Shown: in pieces, positions 38,601-49,904 of the stretch | Numbering within the stretch: the stretch's first letter is position 1 | Layout of the letters: each line of letters begins with the position of its first letter | Assembly: GCA_963070105.1 (NCBI GenBank) | Contig: OY718806.1 | Coordinates: 8,445,865-8,509,864 of the forward strand | Direction of reading: 5' to 3' | DNA: 64,000 bases | Source of the DNA: Litomosoides sigmodontis | Taxonomy: Eukaryota > Nematoda > Chromadorea > Rhabditida > Onchocercidae | Notes under the pieces: generated by a model | What the model was told of the DNA's origin: nothing | What the model saw: only the letters and a program-made list of their open reading frames with translations | The model's database searches: none | Made by a program: the position numbers and the translations under genes

Positions 38601-39311
38601 TGATATTCTTCACTCAATATCCTATGTTTCATTGTTACTGAATTATGGTGCTAACAACGAGGTGCAAATGGCATATTATTCATATATTTCTCATCGAATG
38701 CTGTACGTAAACATCATATCACCTGATATGCAATTGCACTGGAAGTTCAAACTGTTGTGTATCACTTCTTAAAAATATTTTGAAGGTATTTGTTGCAGAT
38801 GATGTTCCATCTGTCTTCTTTGGAATCACAAGAGTTGGCAAAGAAAAAATAACCAGCTGAAATTGTTTGATCATTTTGCTCAGGCTTTCTTGAATTTAAA
38901 ACTTCCTCCACTCTAGCGCTATTTTTAAATGACATTTGTTTAACAGTCACCTTTGCCAATAATTTTTCCTCGCAGATTCTGCTAAAAGTTAAACTATTTA
39001 ATAGAGTAGGATACCTTATCATAAATTTTCAATCGTTCAACAGGCAACATTCGATTGCCAACATCAACAAATATGCCAACATCAATTACCGGTTTGTTTA
39101 ATAGCATCCATACCGTTTCTTTACTGTTTTCCACAATACTATGACTCACTTCAATCACTTTAAGCTGTGCTATAAAAATTGATGATAACTTCATGCACGC
39201 TTTATTGGAGAAACTGAAGGATAATGAATGAGAGGAGATCATACCGCTATTATGATGCATTATATCAGAAACGATCACTGAGGAGGCGCAAGGTGTTGCT
39301 GCTTCAACCAT
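35612..39311 (-). CDS. IkappaB / NF-kappaB p105-C-terminal-like protein (ankyrin repeats + death domain)
   Basis: Confident exons: 38365-38219, 37787-37559, 37333-37037, 36941-36812, 36699-36511, 36143-35968, 35713-35612, all phase-compatible. Ankyrin repeats: DNDGCNALHVAARNKQ, RGQTALHCAVRAGDPDCVHY, SGYTPAHIAVKKLKLSLLEA, NNGETPLLTALYMDDIDAA, NNGDTPLKVACRKKNLFMIG. Then an acidic linker and a death domain (SKLLDVEDKWTILADHLGCG, then TMMLLDQYE). The last exon (SLEDMGEALGVRLIQAG) fits the p105 tail after MDNYEV. N-terminal exons (39311-39245, 39169-39015 and about 38993-38766) are less sure; a segment near LKVIEVSHSIVENS could be a diverged IPT/TIG fold. No Rel DNA-binding half is seen. C. elegans has IkappaB-like IKB-1 and NFKI-1; this may be an NFKI-1-type scaffold. 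Confidence 0.75.
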
Positions 39312-39633
39312 TCATTATTCGAATACTTCTTTTTCGGTTCACCTTTCATCAGCTATTTTAGCACCACTGCTACACTGTTAGTATAAATTTTGAAATCTGA
39401 AAATAAACCTTTACAATGATACATTCACTTCATTAAAACTATTGAAAACGTTTCTGAAATTTTTCAACATTTTAGGATATATTAATTATGTCTAACACTT
39501 TTGCAAGTCTAAACTACTATTTGTTAGCCCAATAATTCTATAGATGATAATGTTACTGGTTGACATCTGGTGAAGACAGTGAAAATTAGCATTTTACTGA
39601 GGACACGTATTATATGAATTATATCCATTCGCA

Positions 39634-39756
39634 TCAAATTTAATTGTCTGAGTAATTTGATATTATTTGAAGTTCAAAATTTTTTTTACGTTCAACTGAA
39701 TCCTACCTATAGCAGTACTTCAAATAATATCAAACTACACGAATAATTAAATTTGA
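39634..39756. repeat. MITE-like inverted repeat / long hairpin
   Basis: Arms of about 40 nt (39634-39673 and 39716-39756) are inverted copies that pair at roughly 33 positions, around a 42-nt centre. The innermost 17 or so positions (TTGATATTATTTGAAGT) and the outermost 12 (TCAAATTTAATT) match perfectly. I saw no convincing target-site duplication. A small non-autonomous element or a hairpin RNA are both possible. Confidence 0.6.
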
Positions 39757-40914
39757 AAAAAAAAGAAACTTGAATTTTTGGCTTTTCCTGCTGTTCACAT
39801 TCGCATTACGAAAGGAAAGACACATTAGCATGGCAGGCAGCCTTCTTGTCACTTCCGAACTTTGCTAATGATTAGAGCAAAATGATGAAATGCAGTGGAT
39901 AGAACAATCTACTTGTGTGTGGTAGATTTGGCAATTTGAATAACAGGTTGTTGCGATGTAATCGTGGGATGATGCGGTCGAAAGTCGGCTGTCAAAAGAT
40001 TTACAGCAACAATAACAGATTAGTTAACTGATAATGTAACGGAGAAGCTAATCGGAATATGATCGGAGAACGCTGATGAAGGTGGCGGCGCTTCAAACTC
40101 CAACACAGATAATGCAATGTATTTGCGCCAAAGGAAGATAGATGCAATCATGCTACACAATTTTATCGTCTCAACCCAGTTCGATATGAAACTAACCAAT
40201 GGGCGTCCATAAAGATGAGTTCAAGCCTAAGCTCGTGCTCAACCCAATCCACTCTCATTCGCATTTCACTTCCTCCCCCTTCCCATCCTCTATCTATGCT
40301 TTCTTCTAATGCAAAAACACTATGCATCCTCGGCAATCTGCTCAAAAAGCACTACTATCATCACTTAATGAAGAAGAGTTTTGAACCATTAATTATATCG
40401 ATGCCTATTGCATCAACCTGCTTGTCTTAGCTTTCATAATCATCCTATTGCAATGCTATGCCTAGCTATATTGCTATTGCTACTGCTACTCTTGCTGCTT
40501 GCTACTGCTATGCCGTACCTCTTCACCTCATTGCTGCTACATTTTGCTTGCAATTCTTCCTAGCTTTTTATTGAAGTATGACCAGCTTGCAACAGGTGGG
40601 AATCAATTTCAATTTTTCACATTCAAATCAATGCTCGAACAATTAGTATGATGAAATAAATAGTAGCAATGATTGATAGTGAATTCGACTGCTTACTAGC
40701 AACACATTAATGTATTGTTGTGGGATGAGATAAAAGTTGAATGAGAATGAAAGATCACCCACTGTTGTTATTTTTAGTTCATCATTTAGTTTGTGTTGCT
40801 TACTGCTAACTGTTAGTGCGAATGGTAAAAAATTTTAAAGTTAATTCGAACTGATATACATAATATCGGGATAGCATACAAAAGGAATGGGAGAAGACCG
40901 AGAAACCACTTTGA

Positions 40915-41148
40915 AAAACTGTAAAAGAAAGCACTGAAATTGTGGAGCTGGAAGCAGAAATCTGTCGTGGACGAGATATTGCGTACACATGCTTGGCAGT
41001 GGCACTGCTTCTCGAACTCATAAATCACACGAAATCTAGAAAATCATATGAGCAGATTAAACGTTCAAAAAAATCGATGCACAAATTGGCTGAATCTCGG
41101 CCCCAATTTGTTAAAAAGCCAAAATCGCTTCTAACAGACGATGATTAA
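40915..41148 (+). CDS. Possible coding exon, unrecognised, Lys/Arg-rich
   Basis: The frame is open from after a stop at 40912 to a stop at 41146-41148. It contains a mixed hydrophobic/charged helix-like stretch (GRDIAYTCLAVALLLELIN) followed by a strongly basic tail (SYEQIKRSKKSMHKLAESRP). There is no in-frame ATG at its left end. An intron acceptor would have to lie near 40940, where the match is poor. Before the stop the same frame reads QKEWEKTEKPL, so a decayed or mis-spliced coding block is possible. I recognise no family. Confidence 0.22.
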   Translation, partial: KTVKESTEIVELEAEICRGRDIAYTCLAVALLLELINHTKSRKSYEQIKRSKKSMHKLAESRPQFVKKPKSLLTDDD

Positions 41149-41506
41149 TGACAGGAACCTCTATATAAAATGGTTTCATATCCCTTTCTACTACATAAAA
41201 GCTTCATAAAAGAGTATGGTCAGAAAACTAACCAGAGCAATCTATCTCATAAGTAAGACGTAAATATTACGCAAGAATTTCATTCTTGCAATCCCCATGT
41301 ACAACCCGACTTAAAGCTGTGTCACCATAAAGCGTGTTGTAACCGAAAATACTAGTGCTCTTGTCAAGGTTTTCAAAATCGTTTTCAAAAAATGATAAAA
41401 CATACTTTATACTTATAAAATATGTAACAGTTCACAGCAACAAAACATATAATACGTATGACAATACTAAAAACAATTAGTTAATACTAAATAACATCAT
41501 TCTGCG

Positions 41507-43302
41507 CTATTCCTCATCGTCAGGTACCGATAGTAAAGGCCTTTTTCTGGCTGAATTAGTATACGATCGTAAGGCCCACTCAGTTCTTTCGGCATCGGCG
41601 TTATCAATTGTGCCCATTTTGATTAGATAAGCTAAAATAATGCAGAGATAAAAAAAGGTGTAAGAAGCTCCTATTGTAAATTGAACTGCGCTCTAACCAA
41701 ACCAAATTATATAAAAGACAGCGTGGTCAACCGTCAAGTTGACAAATATTTAACAGTCAATGGGTATTCCCTTACCACGACAGTTATCCGCAGTAGCGCT
41801 ATAATAATTGTAGACCTGCGTATGATTTTATTTCATAACAAAAACTAACGCCTCATTTCGAATCGCGGACCAATTTCCTTCAGTTTTATATCACCATGTT
41901 CATCTTTACTGTAAGTATGATGCCGGAAACTAATAAAGTCCTGGTTATTGGCGAAAGTGATGATTCGTTGACTATTAGTCTTTGGCACGGGAAACAAATG
42001 TTTTAATATCGTAGTTAACTGGAAAGAAACGCATATATATCAACACAATGAATTTGTGTCAAGAAGGGTGACAAATAAAAAAACTAACTCTACGTCCAAC
42101 AGCTGAAGTAAGACCATCAAATATAAGATGTGGATATTGCTCCGACATGGTCCCACATTCTGGCACGTCATGTCGCATTACAACATTTGTTAAAGTAAAA
42201 TATGCAGTAGGTCCAAACGGCAGATGGCACACAACCATTCCATCAGGATTACCACGCGTTTCATGCAATAGTATGAAATCCGTTACCTTAAATGTGTTGC
42301 GCTAAATAAAGATAAAATGCCAAAATTGCTATAAAACAAAAATCAAACGGAGTGTTACTAGATACCAACACATTTACTTTTAAACTTACTTTGAAAGTTT
42401 ACTATTTGATTTATCCGGAATTCATAAAAATTAAGATTTACAGCAGTTCGTAAGATTACAGTAAAGATGGAGATAGAAATACGCCGGAAGTTTAAAATCG
42501 GTTAATTCAGAAACTAACATCGTTGGCTTTACAAGCCTGTATTAACTTTTTGATATCATAATGGCCTCGATTGATACGTTGCGAATTTGGAAACATCAGA
42601 CGCATCTCCTAAAAAGTACTACTTCACACATTTAGCCTGACAAAAGAAACATTTTTGTTGTATAATCCTTTCAATGCGATCAATCGAAGACCGAGAAATT
42701 GCGAAACACTGGGTTTGAAATACGAAAAGAAAAAGATATTTACCTTTGAAAAAACTTTAAGTTTAGCTGATGGATCATGACTAGTTGTCAATACAATTTT
42801 TGGGTTCGCTGCGCCAGCATAGCGATATTCATCGTCAATTGTCGAAACTTCCGCTGTAAATGCGAATAGAAGCAATGTTTTTGGAAACAACAAGCACAGA
42901 TAACACAAAGCAAGAGGTACCAGGGCCATATATGAAGCCAGAAAGTTCACTACTGAAAGATAGGCTTTACAGTCTGATTCATCTCATTCAAATGTTTAGC
43001 TCGATCACTGTCGACACACATTCTGTCATACAAAAATTTTTAACCAAATTTCAATAGGCATTGGAAAAAAAGTCACGGGAGTTGAGACAAAAAATAGATT
43101 CTCCGTTAGCAAAACTCTCACCTCCCCATTCAGCATCTTGCTGTAGATCAATGGCATCTTTTCTCAAATGTGTCGGTATAGGTCTGTTTTCATTTACGTA
43201 TTTCTTTACAGTTTGCCGTTTTTCATCGATTAACCGTTGTTTCTCTTCCAAACTTTTCCGATAAACATACTCAAGACGTAATCGTGCATCACGTCTAATC
43301 AT
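41507..43302 (-). CDS. IMP4: IMP4, Brix-domain protein of the U3 snoRNP / small-subunit processome
   Basis: Nucleolar protein that with IMP3 and MPP10 promotes U3 snoRNA-pre-rRNA pairing for 18S maturation. Exons: 43302-43122, 42853-42744, 42608-42519, 42286-42089, 42018-41850, 41631-41507. They sum to 873 nt, 290 aa; human IMP4 is 291. Seen: IRRDARLRLEYVYRKSLEEK, DDEYRYAGAANPKIVLTTS, SQRINRGHYDIKKLIQACKA, CHLPFGPTAYFTLTNVVMRH, GTMSEQYPHLIFDG, LFPVPKTNSQRIITFAN, ISFRHHTYSK and a C terminus SYTNSARKRPLL. The exon 4 acceptor TTTAAG at 42287 gives perfect family spacing (CKANDVTD); an alternative acceptor at 42302 would insert five residues. The start is supported by a leader acceptor at 43321. 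Confidence 0.96.
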
Positions 43303-43330
43303 TTTTTTTCTACTTTCCTCCTGAAATTTG
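43303..43330 (-). promoter_or_regulatory. Probable trans-splice acceptor, IMP4
   Basis: On the minus strand CAAATTTCAG ends at 43321, 18 nt before the ATG at 43302. This is a good nematode acceptor with no coding exon upstream. Confidence 0.5.
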
Positions 43331-44075
43331 TGTTGTTAAGATCATTCTCGTAAGATAAGAACAACAATAACATAGATTCGTTAAAACATAAGTTTCTCAT
43401 CATGAATTTAACGTCATCCTCATCATCGCTCTTGTTTTTGATAAATTAAAGGGTGAAAAATTATATATTATAAGCTAGTAGAAAATTAAAATATAATCTG
43501 ATATCTCTTCAAACCAAGCTGGACACCACCATCTGAGTCAAGATATTGCTATATTCTTTCTTGGAACTTAACTCATGCCACATTATGCTCAATAATTATT
43601 GAAATTTAGAATTACAAATGGCATTGTTAAAAGTGTTTGCCTTTCATCACTCAGTTAATCGATCCGTTCAGAGTTCCAGTAGAATAAGCCATTAACTACG
43701 TAAACCAAACATTACGCAAATTAAATGAAAAAGGGAAAGCGGACAACAGAAGGAAAGCTTGACTTAAGAAATACAGAATCCTTTAAAACTCTAAAAAAAA
43801 CATTATCTACAATATCTCTTTAACATTGTTTTTCTTAATATTTTTCCAAATGAAAATCAATTTATTCTGTGTGGAAAGGAATAAAAAGTGTGGAAAAGCA
43901 TCCTCCATGAACACCTTGCCAATGCTTAGGTGTCGGCATACCGTAGGATACATTTTTTTTATTACCCACCGTGTTCTGTTTTTATTACCCAACTCATGCC
44001 ACCATCTGCTTAATAATAGAATAGTACTGGATAGATGTAGATCACAGATACCAAAACAAGTATTCTGTGGAAGGT

Positions 44076-44409
44076 ATGCAACTTAAGGAAGCAATAATGT
44101 GTCTTATAAGACCGACATCCCAGGAATTCCACGAAACACTCATTTGGTAAGAAAAAATTGCTTTAAACTTCAATAACTGTGTAGAAATTTTTTCTCTCAA
44201 ATTTAAACACTTACCAAACTTTTAGGACTCAAAAACGAAGGACCTGTCCCGGATACGGATGCACTGAAAGCACACACATTAACACGAATCAGTTAACTCC
44301 TGAAAGGTACATCAAACTTCATCCATTTGAACTTCCGGTATTGAACGGTTGGCCGTTGGTCTTATCAAATGTGTCGCGCAATGATCAGTGGGACACAGTT
44401 GCCTTATGA
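44076..44409 (+). CDS. Putative small two-exon gene, unknown function
   Basis: ATG at 44076 opens 23 codons to a GTAAGA donor (exon 44076-44146). After an intron ending AACTTTTAG the frame continues from 44226 to a stop at 44407-44409, giving 84 aa in all with consistent phase. The second exon contains TCPGYGCTESTHIN, a Cys-x4-Cys-x4-His pattern that could be part of a zinc site, then LTPERYIKLHPFELPVLNGW. GC content is raised across the exon. I know no family for it, and the frame is open upstream of the ATG as far as a stop near 44029, so the true start could differ. Confidence 0.35.
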
Positions 44410-44762
44410 CGGCGATTTGTGCGATGGAGCGTTTGCCCTTGGATAGATTCTGGTTTCTGTTGCTGACATCCGGGAGGTTGACGTTGATTTTGTCATCTGT
44501 TAGTCAGCCACCGGACAGTAACAGTAGGTGTATAGGAAAAAAGTTAAGATAACCGTAAATCCTCATTAAGGTAGGGAATTTATTTGTTCAAATAGTGCCA
44601 TAACTTGAAGCAACTAAATTGTTATCGTCAACATTAGTGTTTTGTAGTTTACATAACTTGAAACAGTACAAGGTATAAATTTATCCACATGTATCATGTA
44701 AAGAATGAAAGAAAGTATTTACATCAAATGAACTATACTTTTACGACATATTATTTATTCAA

Positions 44763-47045
44763 CTATTCTGCATTACGTGGGAAATATTTGGTATCTGCAA
44801 ATGCTTCTAATGCAAAGTTGCTTACACGCCTTCGATCCAAATCAAAGTCTGCAGATATAAAAACGCTCCGATCAAGAATTTGTAGTTGAGTAATGTTTGT
44901 CCGTAGCACTGAAATTTTTTGTTTAGGAATTATTCCGAATGAAAAACATAGATCAGTTTGTATATATATGATAACACGGTCTGGAAATGGTACAGTTAAA
45001 GAATTATTCATATCAAGTAGTACAACTGATGACATACAATCAATTCTCAGAAAAAGTAATATCGAAAGATGAAATGAAGAAAGAAAGGTCAGAAGTTATG
45101 CTAGAGGGTTAATCAGTACGTTTTATCTTAGTAACGGCAATCAACAAATTCAATGCTAAGAGGAAACCTTTAGATATTGGTATCGGAAATCCGTCACGCA
45201 GGAAATTGTTGATGAAACGTTGAAATATTTCGGAACTTAGCAATGCAATGTCCGATAATTCATCATCACTTACATTGATATATCCATATTTATTCTTTAA
45301 TCGAAAGCTCTCTACTGACGTCTTTCCAAGTAATGTATTGTTCTACAAATTAGCCAAGGTAAAAAAAAGAGCAGACAGAATCATTCACTTATCTATTTCA
45401 GGAAGCCTTACCTCTACATGTAAGTGTAGACTCGCAACAATATCTAAAGCAAATGCTGCTGCCTGATGGCTTGTTTGACTTGACTCTACAATGTACATGA
45501 ATACCAAACCATTTATGTTGGTCATCAATACACCTATAAATATGAATTTTGTTGGAGTTTGAAAAATTATTTTGAATTTTATTTTCTTTTCTGCGAAATA
45601 TAACTGTGAAAGAAGTGTAAGGTAAAGTGCTGAAAGATCCAACTTTTTTGGATACAAACGAGAAATGGATGTGAAAGAAAGAGTTTGCTAACCGCCCTGT
45701 TTCGCTTGAAACAGTACTACAGGAGCTCGAGTAGGCGTGAAAATCAGTCGTACTTTGCTATTTGGATACAATTCAGCTATTTGAGGTATCAGATCAGCAA
45801 AACAGATTCCAGTTGCACAAGAGGTGTGTAGCAACGGGCCTAACGATGAAATTGTTTGATCGTCCACGACAAACTGTAACAAATGTTCCCTGCAAATTTT
45901 CAGTTGAAAAGGACGCAGTTCATGTAATGTTAGGATTAACATTATAGCAACGTGTGATCAGATCTCACTTATTAATTGATTTTAACGAAAATATTGTTGA
46001 AAAATGTTTCATTCATTTTAACGTAAATTCTTTTTTTTTTAAAAAAAAAAATATTTTTCATGCACTTTTGTTCCTTACTGCATTTAGAACTATAATTCCA
46101 AGAGAGTGATGGGAAAAAGAACAATTGATAAAAATGCATAAAATCATCAACATATCATGAAAAGTGTGCAAAGTGTTCTTTTTTTTTAGTTTTGAATTTT
46201 TGAAACTTAAATGGATATTACCATATTTTGTCAGCTAGTTTTTAGAGAATAACCGCATTTTATCCCACATTTCCCCCTTATTTTTTAATCCAGTATTATG
46301 GAAGCACTGTAAACTCACGAGAAAGCGTGATAAAGAAGTGCATTAGCGATGTAGTCGGATATAAGTAAATGTATCATTGCATTTTTTTTTGATTTTTTTG
46401 GCCAAAACATCGGTGCAGCAGTAAATGGAGTTTTTTTTGTAATATCTCCAACAAGTGAAATTTCGCCCATGTTAGATATTTCTACAGTATCCTTGTAACA
46501 TATTGGATCTTCATTTAGCCTAAAATAAGGATTTCTTGATGCATACTGGTTTACCACTTGAAAAAGTCTATTCATTTCAATTTCTGTAAAATGACAGTAA
46601 GTTGTAAAAGCGTAAAGGTTTAAAATTTTCTTTCAACAAATATGTTGCATTCAAAGTATCTGCATTTATTTTTAAATATGGTGTTAAATTAAAAATGAAA
46701 AAGCAAAGCAGCAGTAATTAGTGTTTATACAGTCATATATATATATATATTGTAGCGAAAGGAGGCTTGGGATAACCTGTTAGTACAAGTACAGAGAAAC
46801 TAGTTCCAGAAATTATCTTATTTGAACTTTTTAAGTGATATCTTCAATAAAAGGTATTATGTAAATCGACAAACATTATATTCCTCAGAAATTTTGTTTT
46901 TTTTTGTTTCATTTTTTTTAATGAAATTATATTTAATGAAATTAGCAGAGAAAAATGAATTTACAAACTGTTCACGGCAAAGATAAGGTAATGCTAAATT
47001 AGAATGAAAAGCAAAGCAGCGATAGTAGCATTTACACATGTATTT

Positions 47046-47142
<97 letters not shown>

Positions 47143-49650
47143 AACACAAACACAAACACAAACACACACACACAAACACAAACACACACACAAACACAAA
47201 CACACACACGGAAATCTTGAAGTCGTGGAAGCATTAACTAACCTGAAGTCAACATAAATCCTGGAAACTAGTTGCTGCAATGTTACAAAAATAATTATCC
47301 ATAGAATTTATCGTATTTTTCCAAAGAAAAGAAAATTTTGGTAATTGATTGTTATTGAATATAAGAAAAAAAATTGTGAGATAATTGTGCATGTAAGCTT
47401 TAACAGTTACAATTTTATTTTTGCTGCTTGTAGAGAAGGTTTGAACGTGCAACATGTTGTTAATTCATGAAAATTACAATCAAAAATTGTTTAAAACAAT
47501 CCGAACCGCAGGATAACAGATTAATAATTTGCTATCGTATCTTTTAGGAGAAATTTCAAGTAATTTAACATATTGTTACATTACTATCCGTAGAACTTGT
47601 AAAATTTCAACGATTTATGATGGCAAACTTACTCGAAAAAGTGGATAACTAACAGTAAGATTAAATGCTTGAAAAGTTTCGATTAATTCTTTACTGTTAG
47701 GTAATCCAACAATTGCAGCAAAGGTATTGATGCGAACTGCATCTGCTAGCGATGTTTTTGTTTGACTTTGCAATAATTTCTTGTTGAAATCTTCGTTAAT
47801 AAATTCGGTTACTTTTTTACAAATTAATATTTCAATCAGTGAACGAATTTGCTCCGATATTCCTTGCTGAAGGTTATTTTAATTAGATTTGTATTTTAAA
47901 ATTTCACATTTTAATTTTATACTTTATAAAAGAATAAAATAAGTAAATATCAAAGTTTTTGCATAAAAAAATACATATATACATCCCCCAAAAAAATCTA
48001 GGGTATTTACTCAACTTTTACTCAAAATCATTCATCCAACTATTCCAACTCACTCTTTCTTACGCTAAATTTAACTGACTGCAATTAAATTTGGTCAAAT
48101 TAAAATTTACTCAAATTTGCTCAAATTGACATAAGTATATAATAGAAGCTTTAATTGTTACTGGATAATTGCTCAAATATAATAATAGTAGTGGTTGTAC
48201 TAATACTATTATCAGTGTTAGCGGTGGTAATGATAGCGGATATGAAGGATTTTGAAGTGTGAATCGATAGTAACCTTATGACATTAAAATATTTAGTATA
48301 TTTTTGAAACTTTGTTTTATTCGGAATACAGTTTGCATATCTATTCCGTAATGCAAAAAATTATAGAGTTTGTTAATTAACAAAAATTTCTCCGATTGTT
48401 ATATGTAAAATAACCGCCAACGAATTAATAGTTTTGTACTAATAAATGCATATGGCAGCACAAATAATAGGATACTATCTTGAAATAAAAATTACTGTAA
48501 AAATATTAACAACTTAGCATTTTCCTATAATTAAAATTGAAATTAAAATGGATGAATTTTTTTTTAGAATTGTAAATTTAGAAAAATATCATTTCTAAAT
48601 GTTTAGGAAGACTGTATAACAAGAACATGTCATTCCTGTCCTTTATTTTTTATATTTCAAAAATTTCCATCTACAAATGACCAGCTTAAACTTTCCGTGA
48701 AAAGAAAAATGGGACATTTGTAGCCATAGAAAAAGAATTCCTTTTACAATACGCCAAAGAAATTCTAATGCCTACTCTACTACGTTTTTTTCTAGAAGAC
48801 AGAAAAAAAACCACTCGCTAAATTTTGCTAGATTGACTAAATTTATGAAAAAAATTTGAGCATTGTAAAATTAAAAGTAAAAATCATTGATCAAGAAAAA
48901 AAATTAAAATTAGGAGTGCCTTGAATAAATTCAGTGCTATTGCAGTCATACCACCGTTATAAATTTCAATATTCATTAATTGAATAGTCGTACGACAAAA
49001 AATTGTTGACAATCGTGCTGCTCCTGTTTCTGACCGCTCTAGAGCACTTTGTAATTGAAGATTAACACCATAAGCTAATACTTCAGCTTCACCCTCAAGT
49101 TTCATCGGTACCAATATATTAACTTCTCCTGATAAACTTCCTATTAACCTGAAAGTTAGCAGCCGCATGCGGAAGAGATTTGCATTTCATTCACATTCAG
49201 TATCATTAACGATCGCTAAACAGGTTACATGGTAGCGAATTAAATTGTAATGGAAGTAGATGTGACACTACTTATTTAATTACGCGACTTTAAACCTACC
49301 CAATATTCAAATTTTTCATAATCCAAGTAATTTTGTTTGGCTCCGATGTGGAAATGGAATGTTGGATGGCTTGCTTATATCGTGATACACGTATGCGTGA
49401 TAGCAAAACATATCCTTGACCATTGTTGATACGTTGCTTGACATTTGGTATCGATAAACGTGGTAATTGTTCATTTAATATTTCAGCTCCAATATTATTT
49501 AAATATGCAACAGCTCGTGGCAAAATACGTATTCGCACAGCACTGGACGATGACAAATAGATCTTAAGATGGATTTCCGTCTTTTTCTTCTCTCATTTTT
49601 TTTTGTTTTAAACTAATTACATTGCAAATTTTGAATAGCTTATGAAAATG

Positions 49651-49685
<35 letters not shown>

Positions 49686-49904
49686 TAAATATTAAGCGAA
49701 ATGTCGGCAAATATGAAAGGATCGATTGAGTGAATGAATGAGAGATCAGTGAAGTGGCGTAGGTGGGAAGGAAGGTGTTGCAACAAATGAAATTTGATGA
49801 AATGGGAAATGATGTACCTGTAGAAGAGGATGCAAATCAATGTGTGCGACGGAGAGAATGTTGTAAATGAGAAGGAGTACGAAGACAGCGCACGTGAAGG
49901 CCAT
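44763..49904 (-). CDS. BPI/LBP/CETP-family secreted lipid-binding protein (minus-strand member)
   Basis: Exported lipid/LPS-binding fold. Proposed exon 1 (49904-49818) encodes a signal peptide (AFTCAVFVLLLIYNILSVAH). Blocks in order: about 49536-49300 (AYLNNIGAEILNEQLPRLSI, VLLSRIRVSRYK), about 49150-48905 (SGEVNILVPMKLEGEAEVLA), a likely block at 47640-47870, about 46575-46320 (NMGEISLVGDITKKTP), 45942-45690, 45530-45415, 45245-45168 (FINNFLRDGFPIPISK) and the last exon 44908-44763 (TQLQILDRSVFISADFDL). The GFPIPI...TNI..LQIL..SVFI..DF end is the BPI2-domain signature. Exons 1 and 2 as drawn differ by one phase, so a small exon or another start is missing; the middle junctions are not fully resolved. 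Confidence 0.78.
46737..46751. repeat. Short (AT)n in BPI-like intron
   Basis: About seven AT units. Confidence 0.8.
47047..47209. repeat. Compound (AC)n / (ACACAA)n microsatellite in BPI-like intron
   Basis: About 90 nt of pure AC followed by about 70 nt of AC units interrupted every 6-8 nt by an extra A. The regular interruptions suggest expansion of a mutated unit. It makes long spurious His/Thr and Cys/Val frames. Confidence 0.97.
49651..49682. repeat. (GA)n microsatellite in BPI-like intron 1
   Basis: About 15 GA units. Confidence 0.95.

Larger units (their letters stand above)
39312..41506. other. Intergenic region, ankyrin gene to IMP4 3' end
   Basis: About 2.2 kb. Contains the inverted repeat at 39634-39756, a run of CTGCTA/GCTATT-like low complexity near 40440-40560, and a frame at 40915-41148 described separately. 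No other gene seen. Confidence 0.5.
43303..44762. other. Intergenic region, IMP4 to BPI-like gene
   Basis: About 1.46 kb. The left part is AT-rich. The part from 44220 to 44530 has a base composition near 50% GC, well above its surroundings, and holds the two open blocks described separately. Confidence 0.5.

Noticed and set aside
46857..47280. Cys/Val and His/Thr frames on both strands
   Set aside because: Translations of the AC micros­atellite in a BPI-like intron.
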